The notes beneath the pieces were generated by a model that saw nothing but the letters and a program-made list of their open reading frames with translations, was not told where the DNA came from and did not search any database. 44,647 nucleotides of DNA, taken from NCBI RefSeq assembly GCF_900114585.1, contig NZ_FOTL01000018.1:1-44647 (forward strand), in the 5' to 3' direction. How positions within the stretch are numbered: position 1 is the first letter of the stretch; each line of letters opens with the position of its first letter. This stretch comes from Methanobrevibacter olleyae. GTDB lineage: Archaea; Methanobacteriota; Methanobacteria; Methanobacteriales; Methanobacteriaceae. This document shows positions 44,349-44,647 of the stretch, piece by piece. Position numbers and translations under genes: made by a program.

Positions 44349-44647
44349 TTATTTTATTTTTATGTGATTTTTTGTCCAGTTTTTCATTTGGTAGTCTAAA
44401 AATGTTAGAATTCCATTTTTAGTTTTGTAAGTTTTCTTAATTTTTTCTGGATTTGTTTGTCTGTAGTAATTTTCTACTTTATTTGATGTTTTTTCAATAT
44501 TTTCATCATCTAAGTATTCTATGTATCTTTTGAAGTGATTTAAGACATGTTTGTTTACAAATTGCATTAAAACTTCTGGAATCGAATCATTAATTTTCTA
44601 TAATAATTTTTAAATTTTTCAATCGCTTTTTTTGAAGAATTTTGTTT
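44349..44647 (-). pseudogene. Transposase C-terminal fragment, frameshifted
   Basis: The reverse strand encodes DSIPEVLMQFVNKHVLNHFK, RYIEYLDDENIEKTSNKVEN, YYRQTNPEKIKKTYKTKNGI and LTFLDYQMKNW, ending at TAA 44349. The T-x-N-K-V-E-N-Y-x-x-x-x-x-P-x-x-x-K-x-x-x-x-x-x-G-x-x-T-F-L-x-x-Q pattern is that of the C-terminal part of DDE transposases of archaeal insertion elements. Further upstream the continuing sequence KQNSSKKAIEKFKNYYRK lies in another frame, so there is a frameshift near 44605. The rest is beyond the window. The element's end should be near 44340, where the flavin-reductase remnant begins. I cannot name the IS family. Confidence 0.65.

Overview
The window looks like a chromosomal segment of a methanogenic archaeon of the order Methanobacteriales, most probably Methanobrevibacter or a close relative. 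The base composition is very AT-rich. Genes start after GGAGG or GGTGAT ribosome sites, and upstream AT-rich boxes look archaeal. The gene set is archaeal: Cdc48/VAT, ribosomal protein eS1, archaeal-type DNA ligase, ApgM, ThiC, an MtrA corrinoid protein, a methanogenesis marker 8-like protein and a pre-Q0 pathway. No rRNA, tRNA or CRISPR array was seen.

Layout. 1-96: start of an exported, probably adhesin-like protein running off the left edge, then 1.2 kb of AT-rich DNA. 1.3-5.8 kb: PAP2-like membrane protein, RtcB RNA ligase, a methylthioinosine/purine phosphorylase and a membrane protein with an Ada-like zinc domain. 5.8-8.5 kb: accessory stretch with a nested inverted repeat, a gene remnant, G-tract-flanked acidic ORFs, a small XRE regulator and a pair of recently duplicated zinc-ribbon genes. 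8.9-10.9 kb: a tocopherol-cyclase-like protein followed by a phytol/dolichol-kinase-like membrane protein. 11.7-15.2 kb: Cdc48 and the marker 8-like protein. 15.3-18.1 kb: eight 23-bp repeats abutting an AAA/DUF4143 ATPase, then a wHTH/DUF3467/wHTH operon. 18.7-20.6 kb: queC-queD-queE, making pre-Q0 for archaeosine. 20.7-25.6 kb: universal stress protein, soluble MtrA paralogue, MarR regulator divergent from a CDF metal transporter, and an SDR dehydrogenase. 26-31.8 kb: thiC, DNA ligase, an OB-fold protein with a probable ATT start, a PIN-toxin remnant, a phosphomannomutase and another remnant. 32.1-43.4 kb, almost all minus strand: ASCH-TPR protein, NrdG-type activase, HisC, gamma-carbonic-anhydrase-like protein, GlmU, GlmM, ApgM, a DUF92 (VTE6-like) protein and eS1, with one plus-strand rubredoxin. 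44-44.6 kb: a flavin-reductase fragment beside a frameshifted transposase fragment.

Themes. GlmM and GlmU are consecutive steps to UDP-GlcNAc. VTE5-like, VTE6-like and VTE1-like proteins all occur here and suggest a prenol-salvage or prenyl-lipid function. Many genes are followed by two to four tandem copies of a T-rich 27-56 bp unit, which looks like locally amplified U-rich termination signal. The strongest leads for something undescribed are the 23-bp iteron-like array with its DUF4143 ATPase, the VTE-like set, the anchorless MtrA, the ASCH-TPR fusion and two genes whose ribosome sites point to ATT start codons.
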